The notes: generated by a model from the sequence alone, not told the origin. 64,000 bases of DNA from Thiohalocapsa sp963698775 (GCA_963698775.1 CAVOSE010000076.1:1-64000), one strand, 5' to 3'; positions 18,137-29,302 are shown, counted from the first letter of the stretch. Program-made: numbers and translations.

Positions 18137-19711
18137 TCATTCCCACTCGATGGTGCCAGGTGGCTTGCCGGTGATGTCGTAGACGACACGGGAGACGCCG
18201 GGAATCTCGTTGACGATGCGTCGACAGACGTGTTCGAGGAAGTCGTAGGGCAGGTGCGCCCAGCGGGCGGTCATGAAGTCCACCGTCTCGACCGCGCGCA
18301 GTGCAATCACATGGGCGTATTGCCGGTTATCGCCGACAACGCCGACCGAGCGCACCGGCAGGAACACGGCAAACGCTTGCGACACCTGGTCGTACAGATC
18401 GGCCTTGTGCAGTTCTTCGATAAAGATGTGATCGGCCAGGCGAAGGGTGTCGGCAAATGTCTTGTGCACCTCGCCGAGGATGCGCACGCCGAGGCCGGGA
18501 CCGGGAAACGGGTGCCGGTAGACCATCTCCGTGGGCAGTCCAAGTTCAACGCCGAGCTTGCGGACTTCGTCCTTGAACAGTTCGCGCAGGGGTTCGACTA
18601 GCTTGAGCTTCATGTGTTCGGGGAGTCCGCCGACGTTGTGGTGGGACTTGATGACCTTGGCCTTTCCTGTCTTGGCGCCCGCGGACTCTATGACGTCCGG
18701 ATAGATGGTGCCCTGGGCCAGCCACTTGACGTTCGGCAGCTTGGCCGCCTCTTCGTCGAAGATATCGATGAAGGCGTTGCCGATACGCTTGCGCTTCTGC
18801 TCTGGGTCTTCGACGCCGGCGAGGCGCTCGAGAAAGCGCGTCTCGGCGTCGGCGCGGATCACCCGCACGCCCATGTGTCGGGCGAAGGTGGCCATGACCT
18901 GATCGCCCTCGCCGAGCCTCAGCAGGCCGTTGTCGACGAAGACGCAGGTGAGCTTGTCGCCGATGGCTCGATGGAGCAGGGCGGCCACGACCGAGGAGTC
19001 GACGCCACCCGAAAGCCCAAGCAATACCTCGTCATCGCCCACTTGTTCGCGCACCGAGGCGATGGCGTCATCGATGATGTTCGATGGCGTCCACAGGTTG
19101 CCACAGCCGCAAATGTCGTGGCAGAAGCGCGCAATGATGCGGCTACCCTGGCGGGTGTGGGTGACCTCCGGGTGGAACTGGAGGCCGTAAAAGCCGCGTG
19201 CCTCGTCGGCGATCCCCGCCAGCGGGGCGTTGTCGGTGGTGGCGATGGCCTTGAAGCCACTGGGCAGGGATTCGACCCGGTCGCCGTGGCTCATCCAGAC
19301 ATCCAGTAGGCCGTAGCCTTCCGGGCTGGTGTGGTCCTCGATGTCGCGCAGCAACTTGGAATGGCCGCGGGCACGCACCTGGGCGTAGCCGTACTCACGC
19401 TCGGTGGCGGCGGCGACATTGCCGCCGAGCTGCGCGGCCATCGTCTGCATGCCGTAGCAGATGCCGAGCAGGGGCACGCCCAGGTCGAAGATCAACGGGT
19501 CGGCTCTGGGTGTCTCGGCCTCATGTACCGATTGCGGCCCACCGGACAGGATCACGCCCTTGGGCGCGAACCCCCGAATCGCATCCGGGTCCATGTCCCA
19601 AGGGTGCAGCTCGCAGTAAACGCCGGCCTCGCGCACGCGGCGCGCAATGAGCTGGGTGTATTGGGAACCGAAGTCCAGGATCAGGATGCGATCGGCGTGG
19701 ATGTTTGGCAT
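18137..19711 (-). CDS. guaA: GMP synthase (glutamine-hydrolysing)
   Basis: The 524-residue enzyme aminates XMP to GMP. The class-I glutamine amidotransferase domain has the catalytic C85 (LLGICYGMQ) and the downstream GLQFHPEVTHT with His/Glu. The PP-loop ATPase motif is LSGGVDSSV. The C-terminal dimerisation domain ends in TGKPPGTIEWE, the invariant GuaA tail. I choose ATG 19711 (MPNIHADRILILDFGSQY) because E. coli GuaA begins equivalently; an upstream extension of 24 codons is encoded by the repeat arrays. No Shine-Dalgarno sequence precedes this ATG; the bases there are CTTTCCCCC. Confidence 0.97.
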   Translation of the reverse strand: MPNIHADRILILDFGSQYTQLIARRVREAGVYCELHPWDMDPDAIRGFAPKGVILSGGPQSVHEAETPRADPLIFDLGVPLLGICYGMQTMAAQLGGNVAAATEREYGYAQVRARGHSKLLRDIEDHTSPEGYGLLDVWMSHGDRVESLPSGFKAIATTDNAPLAGIADEARGFYGLQFHPEVTHTRQGSRIIARFCHDICGCGNLWTPSNIIDDAIASVREQVGDDEVLLGLSGGVDSSVVAALLHRAIGDKLTCVFVDNGLLRLGEGDQVMATFARHMGVRVIRADAETRFLERLAGVEDPEQKRKRIGNAFIDIFDEEAAKLPNVKWLAQGTIYPDVIESAGAKTGKAKVIKSHHNVGGLPEHMKLKLVEPLRELFKDEVRKLGVELGLPTEMVYRHPFPGPGLGVRILGEVHKTFADTLRLADHIFIEELHKADLYDQVSQAFAVFLPVRSVGVVGDNRQYAHVIALRAVETVDFMTARWAHLPYDFLEHVCRRIVNEIPGVSRVVYDITGKPPGTIEWE

Positions 19712-19718
19712 GGGGGAA

Positions 19719-19855
19719 AGTTGGAAGTTTGAAGTTAGAAGTTTGAAACGGTGAGGGTTGTGGATGAGTCGTTGGGGTAGCACGGCCTAGTGCGGACAAG
19801 ACAGCTAGGCTGATTTCTAGCTTCACACTTCATCCTTCACACTTCATCCTTCTCT
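19719..19855. repeat. Facing heptamer arrays between guaB and guaA
   Basis: Positions 19719-19746 are four tandem 7-mers of the type AGTTNGA/AGTTTGA. Positions 19821-19855 are five 7-mers of the type CTTCACA/CTTCATC. Read on opposite strands both are GAAGNNN arrays, so in RNA the two arrays can pair (with G-U pairs) across about 75 bases. They fill most of the guaB-guaA gap. Confidence 0.75.
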
Positions 19856-21322
<1,467 letters not shown>

Positions 21323-21492
21323 AATGGGCCTCCGGCGGCTGGTGGACCTGTAAAAGTTAACCTCTTATGATATGAACTCCCATCGCCGCGGTAAACGTGC
21401 GCGGTCGGAATTTTTTTCAGTCGTCTCGCGCCGACTGGAACATCGGCGGTCCCAGACCAAACGTCAATTCTCCGCCATAGGACCAGTTCCGC

Positions 21493-22869
21493 ATGTCTTT
21501 TGCCGCCGGCGCCGAGACTATCGTCGATTTCACCCGCGACATCTGGAGCGTGTCGCGCCTCAACTCCGAGGTGCGCGCGGTGCTCGACGGCAGCTTCCCG
21601 TTGCTGTGGGTGCAGGGAGAGCTGTCGAACCTGTCGCAACCGGCATCCGGCCACATCTACTTCACGCTCAAGGACGAGGCCGCGCAGGTCCGCTGCGCCA
21701 TGTTCCGCTTCAAACGCCGGTTGTTGCAATTCAAGCCCGCCAACGGCGAGCAAGTGCTGATTCGCGCGCGCATCGGACTCTACGAACCCCGCGGCGACTA
21801 TCAACTGATCGCCGAGCACATGGAGCCGGCCGGGGAGGGTGCGCTGCGCATCGAATTGGAGCGGCTCAAGCAGCGTCTGGCGGCCGAGGGGCTGTTCGAC
21901 GAAGGCAAGAAGCGTCCGTTGCCGGCCTTTCCGCGCCAGGTGGGCCTGATCACCTCGGCCAGCGGTGCCGCACTGCACGATTTGTTGACTGTGCTGCGGC
22001 GGCGCCTGCCGCTGCTGCCGGTGCTCATCTACCCGGCGCAGGTGCAGGGCGAGGGCGCCGCCGAGACCTTGATCGACGCACTGCAACTGGCCAACCGTCG
22101 CGCTGACTGCGATCTGTTGATTCTCGCCCGCGGCGGCGGCTCGCTGGAAGACCTGATGGCCTTCAACGCGGAGGGGCTGGCGCGGGCCATCCGGGCCTCC
22201 GACGTGCCTGTCATAACCGGTATCGGTCATGAGGTGGACATCAGCATCGCCGATCTAGCCGCGGACCGACGCGGTGCAACACCGTCGGCGGCGGCCGAAC
22301 TGGCATCTCCCGCCGCCGAGCATCTGGCGCAGCGGCTACAGGCGTTGCAGCGTCGCCTGCCCGCGGCACAGGTCCGGTTCCACGAGCGGCTGCGACACAG
22401 GTTGAACCATGCCGGAAAGCAGTTGCAGCTATTGCATCCGATCGCTCGCCTGGAGCAGTTGTCGCAAAAGCTCGACGGGTTGGACGGCCGTCTCAGGGCG
22501 ACCCTCTCGGTTCAGCTTGCGCGCGCCCAGGCTTCGCTGCGCTCTGCGCATGTTCGGCTACTCGGCGCGAGCCCGCGCCGGTACGTCGAGTCCGAGGGCA
22601 GAGCGTTACACGCGTTGCAGGCGCGCTTGGATAAGACCGGTCAACACCTGCTGGTTGCCCGCAGCGAGCGGATCGCGGGTATCGCTCGGCGACTCGACGC
22701 TCTCAGTCCGCTATCGACGCTGGCACGGGGCTATTCGATCGTCACGCTGGCGGAGACGGGGAACGTGGTCCGAGACGCAACCGCGGTGCCGGCAGGTGCT
22801 GGTATCAGGGTGAAATGCCTGCGCGGTGAGTTGGCGGCCCGTGTTGAAGGTTCCTCGGCATCGGATTGA
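21493..22869 (+). CDS. xseA: Exodeoxyribonuclease VII large subunit
   Basis: The 458-residue subunit of exonuclease VII degrades single-stranded DNA bidirectionally. The N-terminal OB-fold covers about residues 15-105 (LWVQGELSNLSQPASGHIYFTLKD). The catalytic core follows (VGLITSASGAALHD and ILARGGGSLEDLMAFN), then a long coiled-coil (about 280-400) and the C-terminal LARGYSIV segment. It is divergent from guaB. The small subunit xseB is not nearby. All diagnostic motifs are intact. Confidence 0.97.
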   Translation: MSFAAGAETIVDFTRDIWSVSRLNSEVRAVLDGSFPLLWVQGELSNLSQPASGHIYFTLKDEAAQVRCAMFRFKRRLLQFKPANGEQVLIRARIGLYEPRGDYQLIAEHMEPAGEGALRIELERLKQRLAAEGLFDEGKKRPLPAFPRQVGLITSASGAALHDLLTVLRRRLPLLPVLIYPAQVQGEGAAETLIDALQLANRRADCDLLILARGGGSLEDLMAFNAEGLARAIRASDVPVITGIGHEVDISIADLAADRRGATPSAAAELASPAAEHLAQRLQALQRRLPAAQVRFHERLRHRLNHAGKQLQLLHPIARLEQLSQKLDGLDGRLRATLSVQLARAQASLRSAHVRLLGASPRRYVESEGRALHALQARLDKTGQHLLVARSERIAGIARRLDALSPLSTLARGYSIVTLAETGNVVRDATAVPAGAGIRVKCLRGELAARVEGSSASD

Positions 22870-22972
22870 AGTCCGATCAGTCAAGCCGCAGCGCGGCACA
22901 GACAATTCATGACAGACGCCGGCGGGCACCCGAACAACCTAGGTGCGCAGAGTTTTCTCTCAGCGAAAACGA

Positions 22973-24367
22973 CTAACCCTTGCGATTGACGAACCGCTTG
23001 AGCCGTTGACGGTGGCGCTCTTGTCGCGGTGTGAGCTTGTTGCGCTTGCCCTCGTAGGGATTCTTGCCCGTCTTGAATTCCAGGCGCATGGGCGTTCCGT
23101 AGAGCTTCAGGGCCTTGCGGAAGCGGTTGATCAGGAAGCGGCGGTAGGTGTCCGGTACGTCGGCGGTTTGATTGCCGTGGATGACGACGATGGGCGGGTT
23201 GCGCCCGCCCTGGTGGGCGTAGCGCAGCTTGATGCGGTGGCCGTGCACCAGCGGTGGTTGGTGCTCTTGGATAGCGTCTTCGAGCAGGCGCGTCAGGATT
23301 GGCGTCGGCAGCGTGCGGGTCGCGCTGGCGAAGGCGGCGTCGACCTCGTCGAGCAGCAGTCCGACCCCACTGCCATGGAGCGCGGAAATGAAGTGCGTCG
23401 TGGCGAAGTCCAGGAATTGGAGCTTGCGGGCGATCGCGTCTTTGATGCCGGCCCGCTGCTCGGGGTCGAGACCGTCCCACTTATTGACGGCGATCACCAA
23501 CGCACGCCCGCTCTCGATCACGTGGCCGGCGAGGGTGGCGTCTTGCTCACCGATGCCCTGGTGGGCGTCCAGCACCAATACCACCACGTTGCAGGCCTCG
23601 ATGGCCTGCAGTGTCTTGATGACGCTGAATTTCTCGATGACGTCGCTGACCCTTGCCCGGCGTCGGACCCCCGCGGTGTCGATCAGGGTGTAGCGGCGCT
23701 CGCCGAGGGTGAAGGGGATGAAGACGCTGTCACGGGTGGTGCCGGGGCTGTCGAAGGCGACTACGCGTTCCTCGCCGAGGATGCGGTTGATCAGGGTCGA
23801 TTTGCCCGCGTTGGGCCGGCCGACGACGGCGATCTGGATGCCGGCGTCGGCGCCGGTCACCTCGTCGGACGCCTCCTGCGGCGGCAGCTGTTCGAGCACC
23901 TTTTCGATCAAACCGGTAACGCCTCGGCCCTGGGTGGCGGCTATGGCCCAGGGGTCGCCGAGACCGAGCTCGTGAAATTCTGCGCTGACCAGGTCTTGGC
24001 TCAGGTGATCGATCTTGTTCACGACCAGCGTCAGCGGCTTGCCGGTGCGCCGCAGCTCCGTAGCGATATCGATGTCCGCCGGGCTCACTCCGTCGTGGGC
24101 GTCGACCATGAACAGCACGTGATCCGCCTCGTTGATAGCGAGCCGCACCTGGCGCTCCATCAAGACCTCGACACCGTCGCCACCGCTGATGCCGCCGGTG
24201 TCGACCACCAGATAGGGGCCAGGACCCATGCGTCCGATCCCGTACTGGCGGTCGCGGGTCAGTCCTGGATAGTCTGCGACCAGGGCGTCGCGGGTGCGCG
24301 TGAGCCGATTGAACAGCGTCGATTTGCCGACGTTAGGGCGGCCCACCAGGGCGATGACTGGGAGCAT
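22973..24367 (-). CDS. der: Ribosome assembly GTPase Der (EngA)
   Basis: The 464-residue GTPase with two tandem G domains functions in 50S subunit maturation. First P-loop GRPNVGKST at 9-17, with DTGG at 56-59 and NKID at 117-120; second P-loop GRPNAGKST at 183-191 with its own NKWD. The C-terminal KH-like domain is present and the tail is basic. It is the last gene of the minus-strand ndk-to-der cluster; a repeat-rich 336-bp gap separates it from bamB. Confidence 0.98.
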   Translation of the reverse strand: MLPVIALVGRPNVGKSTLFNRLTRTRDALVADYPGLTRDRQYGIGRMGPGPYLVVDTGGISGGDGVEVLMERQVRLAINEADHVLFMVDAHDGVSPADIDIATELRRTGKPLTLVVNKIDHLSQDLVSAEFHELGLGDPWAIAATQGRGVTGLIEKVLEQLPPQEASDEVTGADAGIQIAVVGRPNAGKSTLINRILGEERVVAFDSPGTTRDSVFIPFTLGERRYTLIDTAGVRRRARVSDVIEKFSVIKTLQAIEACNVVVLVLDAHQGIGEQDATLAGHVIESGRALVIAVNKWDGLDPEQRAGIKDAIARKLQFLDFATTHFISALHGSGVGLLLDEVDAAFASATRTLPTPILTRLLEDAIQEHQPPLVHGHRIKLRYAHQGGRNPPIVVIHGNQTADVPDTYRRFLINRFRKALKLYGTPMRLEFKTGKNPYEGKRNKLTPRQERHRQRLKRFVNRKG

Positions 24368-24474
24368 GGGTGTCTCTTGCGGCTCGTGCGGCGCTTTTGG
24401 GGAGGTTGGGTGGAGGGGTGTTTGAAGACCGGAAACGCTGGGGCTGGGGTTGATTCCTCACCTCAACCTACCGA

Positions 24475-24623
24475 GACTGTGCAGGTATTCGCTGTAGGAT
24501 GGGTAGAGCGCAGCGAAACCCATGCGGGGTACCACCTAAGTCGCTGATTGATGGGTTTCGCTGCGCTCTACCCATCCTACGGTCGGTCGGCTTTCCGGGG
24601 ATTTCAGGAATACTTGCACAGTC
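24475..24623. repeat. Nested inverted repeat between bamB and der
   Basis: An inner perfect 30-bp inverted repeat (24494-24523 against 24551-24580, core GGGTAGAGCGCAGCGAAACC) has a 27-base loop. An outer 16-bp pair (24475-24490 against 24608-24623, GACTGTGCAGGTATTC type, one mismatch) encloses it. A further GTAGGCTGGGATGAGCC motif at about 24667 belongs to another dispersed type. The inner core resembles a repeat widely dispersed in proteobacterial genomes. No gene is seen in 24368-24703. Confidence 0.9.
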
Positions 24624-24703
24624 TTTGCGAGGTAGGGGTGGCGGGGTTTCCAGAGAAATTGCTCGTAGGCTGGGATGAGCCGTGCGAACCCCAGCAATCG
24701 GCG

Positions 24704-26065
24704 TTAGGGTCCGAGGTCCAGTTGCAAACTTGCATCCGTATCCGTCGCCGCGTCCGTATCTGTGGCTTCCACCTTGGTTGCGGCGCCGGCGCCGCTGACC
24801 GAAGCGCCGGGCGCCGGTCGCGCGGCGGCTCCGGCGCGCAGGGCCGTCAAGTTGCCATCGTTGGCGTAGATGTAAGCGACCCCGCCGTCAACGACGGGTT
24901 TGTGGCCGATGCGGTCCTTTGCGACGCGCTCGAAACCGAGCAGGCGGCCGTCGCGGCGCGACACCAGGTGGACGTAACCCTCCACATCTCCGACGGCGAG
25001 ATAATTGCCAAGGAGCGCCGGCGCGGTCAGGCGTCGGTGCGTGAGCCCCTCCTGACGCCAGAGGCCGGCGCCGTCGGCGGGGTTGGCCGACCACAGGTTG
25101 TCGTCGGAATCGGTGATGTACAAAGCGGTCTCGTCGGCGCTGAGCCCGGCATAGGCTGAGAGTTCGCGGCGCCAGAGCACGGTGCCGGTCACGGTATCGA
25201 CGGCAGCCAGATCGCCGTTATAGGTGCCGACATAGGCGATATCGCCCACAATGACAGGATCGGCGTCGATATCGGCGATGCGGTCGAGTTCACTGCGGCC
25301 CCGCGGTGGCGTCACCGTGGTCTCCCAGAGCGGTGCGCCTTGCTCCGGCTCCAGTAATACCAGCTTGCCGCCGGAAAAGCCGACGATGATGCCGTCTCGG
25401 GCGGCGACGGGCGTGCTGCTGCCGTGGAGGGTCAACACCGGTGCCGGATAGGAGAAGCGCCAGCGCTGGGTTCCATCGGCAAGTTCGACGGCATAGACCG
25501 AGTCGTCGATGGTGTGCACGACCACCAGATCGCCGATGATGCGCGGAACCGACAGGATTTCGCTGCCGAGCTGCGCGCGCCATTGCTGCGAGCCATTGCG
25601 GGTCGACAGGGCCAGCAACTCACCGTTTGTGGTGCCGAGGACCAAGGTGTCGCCCTGTACATCAGGCCCGCCGCTGAACTGAAAGTCGGTCTTTCGCTCC
25701 CACAGGATGCGGCCGTCGCGGGGCGAGACCGCGACAATCCTGCCGCTCGGGTCCGCGGCATACAGCTTACCGTTGGCGACAACGGGTATCAGTCGGAGCT
25801 GGCGCTCACCCGTGCCCTTGCCGATGCGCGTCTTCCAAAGCGTGCTGATGTTGACCTGCTGGGGCAACTTCTTGTCGATGGGCGTTGGCGGATTGGGGTC
25901 CTTCTCGCCGCCGAACCAAGAGAACATCGCGCAGCCAGACAACAGGACCGTCAGCGTGATGATCAGGCCAAGGCGAATGGGCAAGAGCGGGTCAAACAAG
26001 CGCCGCCTCCTCCGGGGTTGCGCCTGAGGTAGAACCGGGCCTTGAATCGTGGTCACGCAGCGCAT
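24704..26065 (-). CDS. bamB: Outer membrane protein assembly factor BamB (lipoprotein)
   Basis: The 453-residue lipoprotein of the BAM complex is an eight-bladed PQQ-type beta-propeller that scaffolds BamA. The N-terminus has a basic stretch, a hydrophobic helix and the lipobox LLSGC with C45 as the lipidated residue; the pre-signal stretch is unusually long and Arg-rich. Propeller repeats of the G-x-x-YA-D/LSTRNG-W type run from about 80 to 420. ATG 26065 is chosen because it places a normal lipoprotein signal close to the N-terminus and lies just 10 bases past the yfgM stop. The C-terminal tail is Thr/Asp/Ala-rich low complexity. Confidence 0.93.
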   Translation of the reverse strand: MRCVTTIQGPVLPQAQPRRRRRLFDPLLPIRLGLIITLTVLLSGCAMFSWFGGEKDPNPPTPIDKKLPQQVNISTLWKTRIGKGTGERQLRLIPVVANGKLYAADPSGRIVAVSPRDGRILWERKTDFQFSGGPDVQGDTLVLGTTNGELLALSTRNGSQQWRAQLGSEILSVPRIIGDLVVVHTIDDSVYAVELADGTQRWRFSYPAPVLTLHGSSTPVAARDGIIVGFSGGKLVLLEPEQGAPLWETTVTPPRGRSELDRIADIDADPVIVGDIAYVGTYNGDLAAVDTVTGTVLWRRELSAYAGLSADETALYITDSDDNLWSANPADGAGLWRQEGLTHRRLTAPALLGNYLAVGDVEGYVHLVSRRDGRLLGFERVAKDRIGHKPVVDGGVAYIYANDGNLTALRAGAAARPAPGASVSGAGAATKVEATDTDAATDTDASLQLDLGP

Positions 26066-26075
26066 GGCATGGTGC

Positions 26076-26711
26076 TCATGAGGTGGCGTCGGCCGGCAGA
26101 TCCTGGAGCTTGAGCTCCAGCAGGCGGGCGTTTCCGGCGCCCCCGTCGATGGCCTTGCGGTAAGCGGTGCGCGCGGCCGCGATGTTGCCCTCGGAGGCCG
26201 CGATGTCTCCACGCAGCGCAGCGAAATCGGCGGCGAACGGGCCGTCGTCGTCATACTTGGCGATGACGTCCGACGCCGCGGCCGTGTCTCCGTCCTGGAT
26301 CAACACCCGCGCCAGGCGCAGGGCGGCCAGTTTGGCGAGACCAGGCTCCGGCGCGTGCTCGAGGGCTGAGGTCAGCGCCGCGACGGCCCCCGCGGTGTCG
26401 CCGGCGGCGACGCGGATCTTCGCCGCGGCAAGGTCTGCGAACATCGCGTAGGGCGTATCGGGATACTCGCTTACTACCATCTCCGCCTGTTTCTCGGCGG
26501 ATTCGCCAGCACCGCTGGCGCTGGTGGCGAGCACCTGCTCAAAGGCGATGGACGCCTGCTGCGCGACGCCGGTCTGGTGGTTCACCCAGGCGCGCCAGCC
26601 AATCACGCTGCCCAGGCCAATGGTGATGCCCGCCACCACCGATACACCGTTGGCCTTCCACCATTTCTTGATGGCTTCCACCGTTTCTTCGTCTGTCTGC
26701 AGATCCGCCAT
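26076..26711 (-). CDS. yfgM: YfgM family tetratricopeptide protein (periplasmic chaperone-associated)
   Basis: The 211-residue protein has a cytosolic N-terminus (TDEETVEAIKKWWKANG), one membrane helix (about residues 19-37) and TPR-like helices in the periplasm, as in YfgM, an ancillary SecYEG/PpiD interactor. The family signature, acidic residues then KKWWKxNG, is clear. The start is ATG 26711 with GGAG five bases upstream; a longer in-frame start at 26798 lacks support. It sits between hisS and bamB as in E. coli. Confidence 0.92.
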   Translation of the reverse strand: MADLQTDEETVEAIKKWWKANGVSVVAGITIGLGSVIGWRAWVNHQTGVAQQASIAFEQVLATSASGAGESAEKQAEMVVSEYPDTPYAMFADLAAAKIRVAAGDTAGAVAALTSALEHAPEPGLAKLAALRLARVLIQDGDTAAASDVIAKYDDDGPFAADFAALRGDIAASEGNIAAARTAYRKAIDGGAGNARLLELKLQDLPADATS

Positions 26712-26825
26712 GGATGCTCCGTGGGTGTTTGTCTTGATGATGAAGTTTGCCGCCGAAGTATACGACGAGGCGCCGTGGGCGCGAGTTGCAATCGCCACGG
26801 TGACGACGGCGCGCGCGTAAGCTCA

Positions 26826-28103
26826 TCAGGGCCGTGGGGCGCTCCCCTGGTCTAACTCGGCAAGGGCCTGCTGGAGCGCGTCGAGCGCCACGCTGCGTTG
26901 CTCGCCGTTCCCGCGCAGGGGCTTGATGCCAATCGTGCCCTGGTCGAGTTCGTCGTCACCCAGGACCAGGGCCACGCGCGCGCCGCTGCGATCGGCCTTC
27001 TTGAACTGGCTCTTGAAGCTGCCACCGCCGCAATGGCAGAGCAGGCGCAACCCCGGTAGTTGTTCGCGCAAGCGCTCGGCCAGCATGAGGGCGCTGGCCT
27101 GGGCGCGTTCGCCGACCGCGACCAGGTAGGCGTCGGGACCAGTCTCGATACGGCTGCTATCGATGAGCTCGATCAGCCGCTCCAGACCCATCGCGAACCC
27201 GACGGCCGGGGTCGGTCGACCGCCGAGCTGGGCAACAAGCCCATCGTAGCGTCCGCCAGCGCAAACGGTGCCTTGGGCGCCGAGGGCATCGGTGATCCAC
27301 TCGAAGACGGTGCGATTGTAATAATCCAAACCCCGCACCAGGCGCGGATTCACCTGAAAGGCAATCCCCGCCGCGTCGAGTCCAACACACAGCGTCTCGA
27401 AGTGCGCCCGCGAGGCCTCCCCGAGATGGTCGAGCAGGCTCGGTGCACCGGCGATGAGGGCCTGCATGTCCGGGTTTTTGGAGTCGAGCACGCGCAGCGG
27501 GTTGGTCGTCAGCCGTTTTTCGCTGTCGCCGTCGAGCTGATCGCGATGTGCTTCCAGGTAGGCGACCAGGGCGTCGCGGTAGCGCGCGCGCTCATCGGCG
27601 TCACCGAGGCTGTTGAGCTCCAGGCGGAGGTTGTCGAGGCCCAGCGCGCGCCAAAACTGGCGCGTGAGCAGAATCACTTCCAAGTCGATGTCGGGGCCAT
27701 CGAGTCCGAACGCCTCGACACCAATCTGGTGGAACTGCCGATAGCGGCCGCGTTGCGGGCGCTCGCGCCGGAACATCGGCCCGCGATACCAGATGCGCTG
27801 GGGCTGGTCGAGCAGGCCGTGCTCGATAGCCGCGCGCACGCAACTCGCGGTCCCTTCCGGGCGCAGGGCGAGCAGATCGCCGCCGCGATCCTCGAAGCTG
27901 TACATCTCCTTTTCGACGATGTCCGTGACCTCGCCGATAGAGCGTTTGAATAGCTCCGTCACCTCCACGAGCGGCGTGCGCAGTTCGAGGTAGCCGTAGC
28001 CTTCGAGCACAGCGCGGGCCTGGTCCTCCAGGAACTGCCATACCGGTGACTGGGCGGGCAGGATGTCATGCATCCCGCGGATTGCCTGGATCTTTTTGGC
28101 CAT
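26826..28103 (-). CDS. hisS: Histidyl-tRNA synthetase
   Basis: The 425-residue class II synthetase charges tRNA-His. Motif 2 (ALRPEGTASCVRAAIEHGL), the histidine-binding LVRGLDYYNRTVFEW motif and motif 3 (VGFAMGLERLIELI) are intact, followed by the C-terminal anticodon-binding domain. The N-terminus QAIRGMHDILP is typical. It lies between rodZ and yfgM in the conserved gammaproteobacterial order. Confidence 0.98.
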   Translation of the reverse strand: MAKKIQAIRGMHDILPAQSPVWQFLEDQARAVLEGYGYLELRTPLVEVTELFKRSIGEVTDIVEKEMYSFEDRGGDLLALRPEGTASCVRAAIEHGLLDQPQRIWYRGPMFRRERPQRGRYRQFHQIGVEAFGLDGPDIDLEVILLTRQFWRALGLDNLRLELNSLGDADERARYRDALVAYLEAHRDQLDGDSEKRLTTNPLRVLDSKNPDMQALIAGAPSLLDHLGEASRAHFETLCVGLDAAGIAFQVNPRLVRGLDYYNRTVFEWITDALGAQGTVCAGGRYDGLVAQLGGRPTPAVGFAMGLERLIELIDSSRIETGPDAYLVAVGERAQASALMLAERLREQLPGLRLLCHCGGGSFKSQFKKADRSGARVALVLGDDELDQGTIGIKPLRGNGEQRSVALDALQQALAELDQGSAPRP

Positions 28104-28132
28104 GCTGTGTTGCTCGGCGTCGGCTGCCGGGA

Positions 28133-29302
28133 TCAGTTTTCGGTGGAGCCGGCGGACGCGTCGCCGGACCTGTCCGCATCGGGCGGGGTGTCTGCGCTGA
28201 CAATAGTAGCGGGGTCGAGTTTGAAGCGGGCGACGTTACCCTTGGCGATGGCGCCCAGGTCGAACGGCTTGCCGCCGACGGACATGGTCACCGCCGAGGC
28301 GTTTCCGATCACGAGCGAGAAGGGAGGCGCGCCGCCAAGGATGTGTTGGTCGCCGTCGGCCATTTCACCGAACAATTGCACCTCTCCGGAGGCATCGCGG
28401 ATATCGACCCAGCAAGGACCGGCGAAAGATACCTCGACCTGGTTGGAATCCGACGTCGCCGCGTTGGCTTCCTCCGATTCGGGCGCCAGGAGGTCAGCGC
28501 CGGCGTCGTTGCCGCTGCCGGGCTGTGAGAGCTCGGCATCCGACTTGAGCCGGGAGATGAGTTCGAGGGCTGTTTCCTCATCGGCCGGTTCTGCTCCGCT
28601 GACCAGGTTGTCGTCAACCGGGGCCGCGGACTCTATCGCGGTGAGGTCGGCCAGCGGGCGATCGACCGGAACAACGTCGGATTCGAGGACGACCGGTTCC
28701 GGGCCGTTCACCATGCCGTCAGCAGTTTCATCGACCTGCTCAGCGTCAACGGCGTCATCCCCGACTTCAGCACCGGGGGCGTTCTGGTCCGGCAAGTCGC
28801 TGGAGACTACTGTTTCACTCGGGCCGAGCCCGCCGCTGGTCCACCAGAGGTAACCGCCACCCCCGACCAGCAGCACCCCTGCGAGCATCAGCGGCACCGT
28901 CCAGCCGGAGCCGGCGCGCGCGAGTTCCTGGTTCTCGACGGCTGAGCGGGGCGGCGCCTCGGCGCCCGGATGGAGCTCGTAGAAGCGTGCGATCAACGGC
29001 TTGGGGTCGATGTCCAGCAGGCGGGCGTACGTGCGGATATAGCCGGAGACGAATACGGGACTTGGCAAGTGATCGAAATCGTCGCGCTCCAGCGCATCGA
29101 TCGTCTCCGGCTTGAGCCGGAGCTCGGTCCCAATGCGCACGATCTCCAGCTTTTTGGCGCGGCGCGCGGCCGCCAGTGCGCGGCCGGGGCTATCGACCGC
29201 CACAGCGTCGTGATCGTGCCGCGCGGCCTCCACGTCGTCTGCTTTGCGGTCTTCCGCGTTATCGGTATCTTCAAGATTCATCGCGAGGGGCCTATCGGTC
29301 AC
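28133..29302 (-). CDS. rodZ: Cytoskeletal/cell-shape protein RodZ
   Basis: The 389-residue bitopic protein links MreB to the elongasome. A cytosolic helix-turn-helix domain at about residues 40-110 (LAAARRAKKLEIVRIGTELRL) is followed by one membrane helix at about 134-154. A long acidic, low-complexity periplasmic linker leads to a C-terminal DUF4115 beta domain (about 305-380, FAGPCWVDIRDASGE). The GTG start overlaps the pilF stop (GTGA); an ATG seven codons later is an alternative start. The linker, rich in Asp/Glu/Val, is longer than usual. Confidence 0.92.
   Translation of the reverse strand: MTDRPLAMNLEDTDNAEDRKADDVEAARHDHDAVAVDSPGRALAAARRAKKLEIVRIGTELRLKPETIDALERDDFDHLPSPVFVSGYIRTYARLLDIDPKPLIARFYELHPGAEAPPRSAVENQELARAGSGWTVPLMLAGVLLVGGGGYLWWTSGGLGPSETVVSSDLPDQNAPGAEVGDDAVDAEQVDETADGMVNGPEPVVLESDVVPVDRPLADLTAIESAAPVDDNLVSGAEPADEETALELISRLKSDAELSQPGSGNDAGADLLAPESEEANAATSDSNQVEVSFAGPCWVDIRDASGEVQLFGEMADGDQHILGGAPPFSLVIGNASAVTMSVGGKPFDLGAIAKGNVARFKLDPATIVSADTPPDADRSGDASAGSTEN

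Noticed and set aside
22943..24547. 534-codon plus-strand open frame over der
   Set aside because: It is antisense to the complete Der GTPase and shows no domain.
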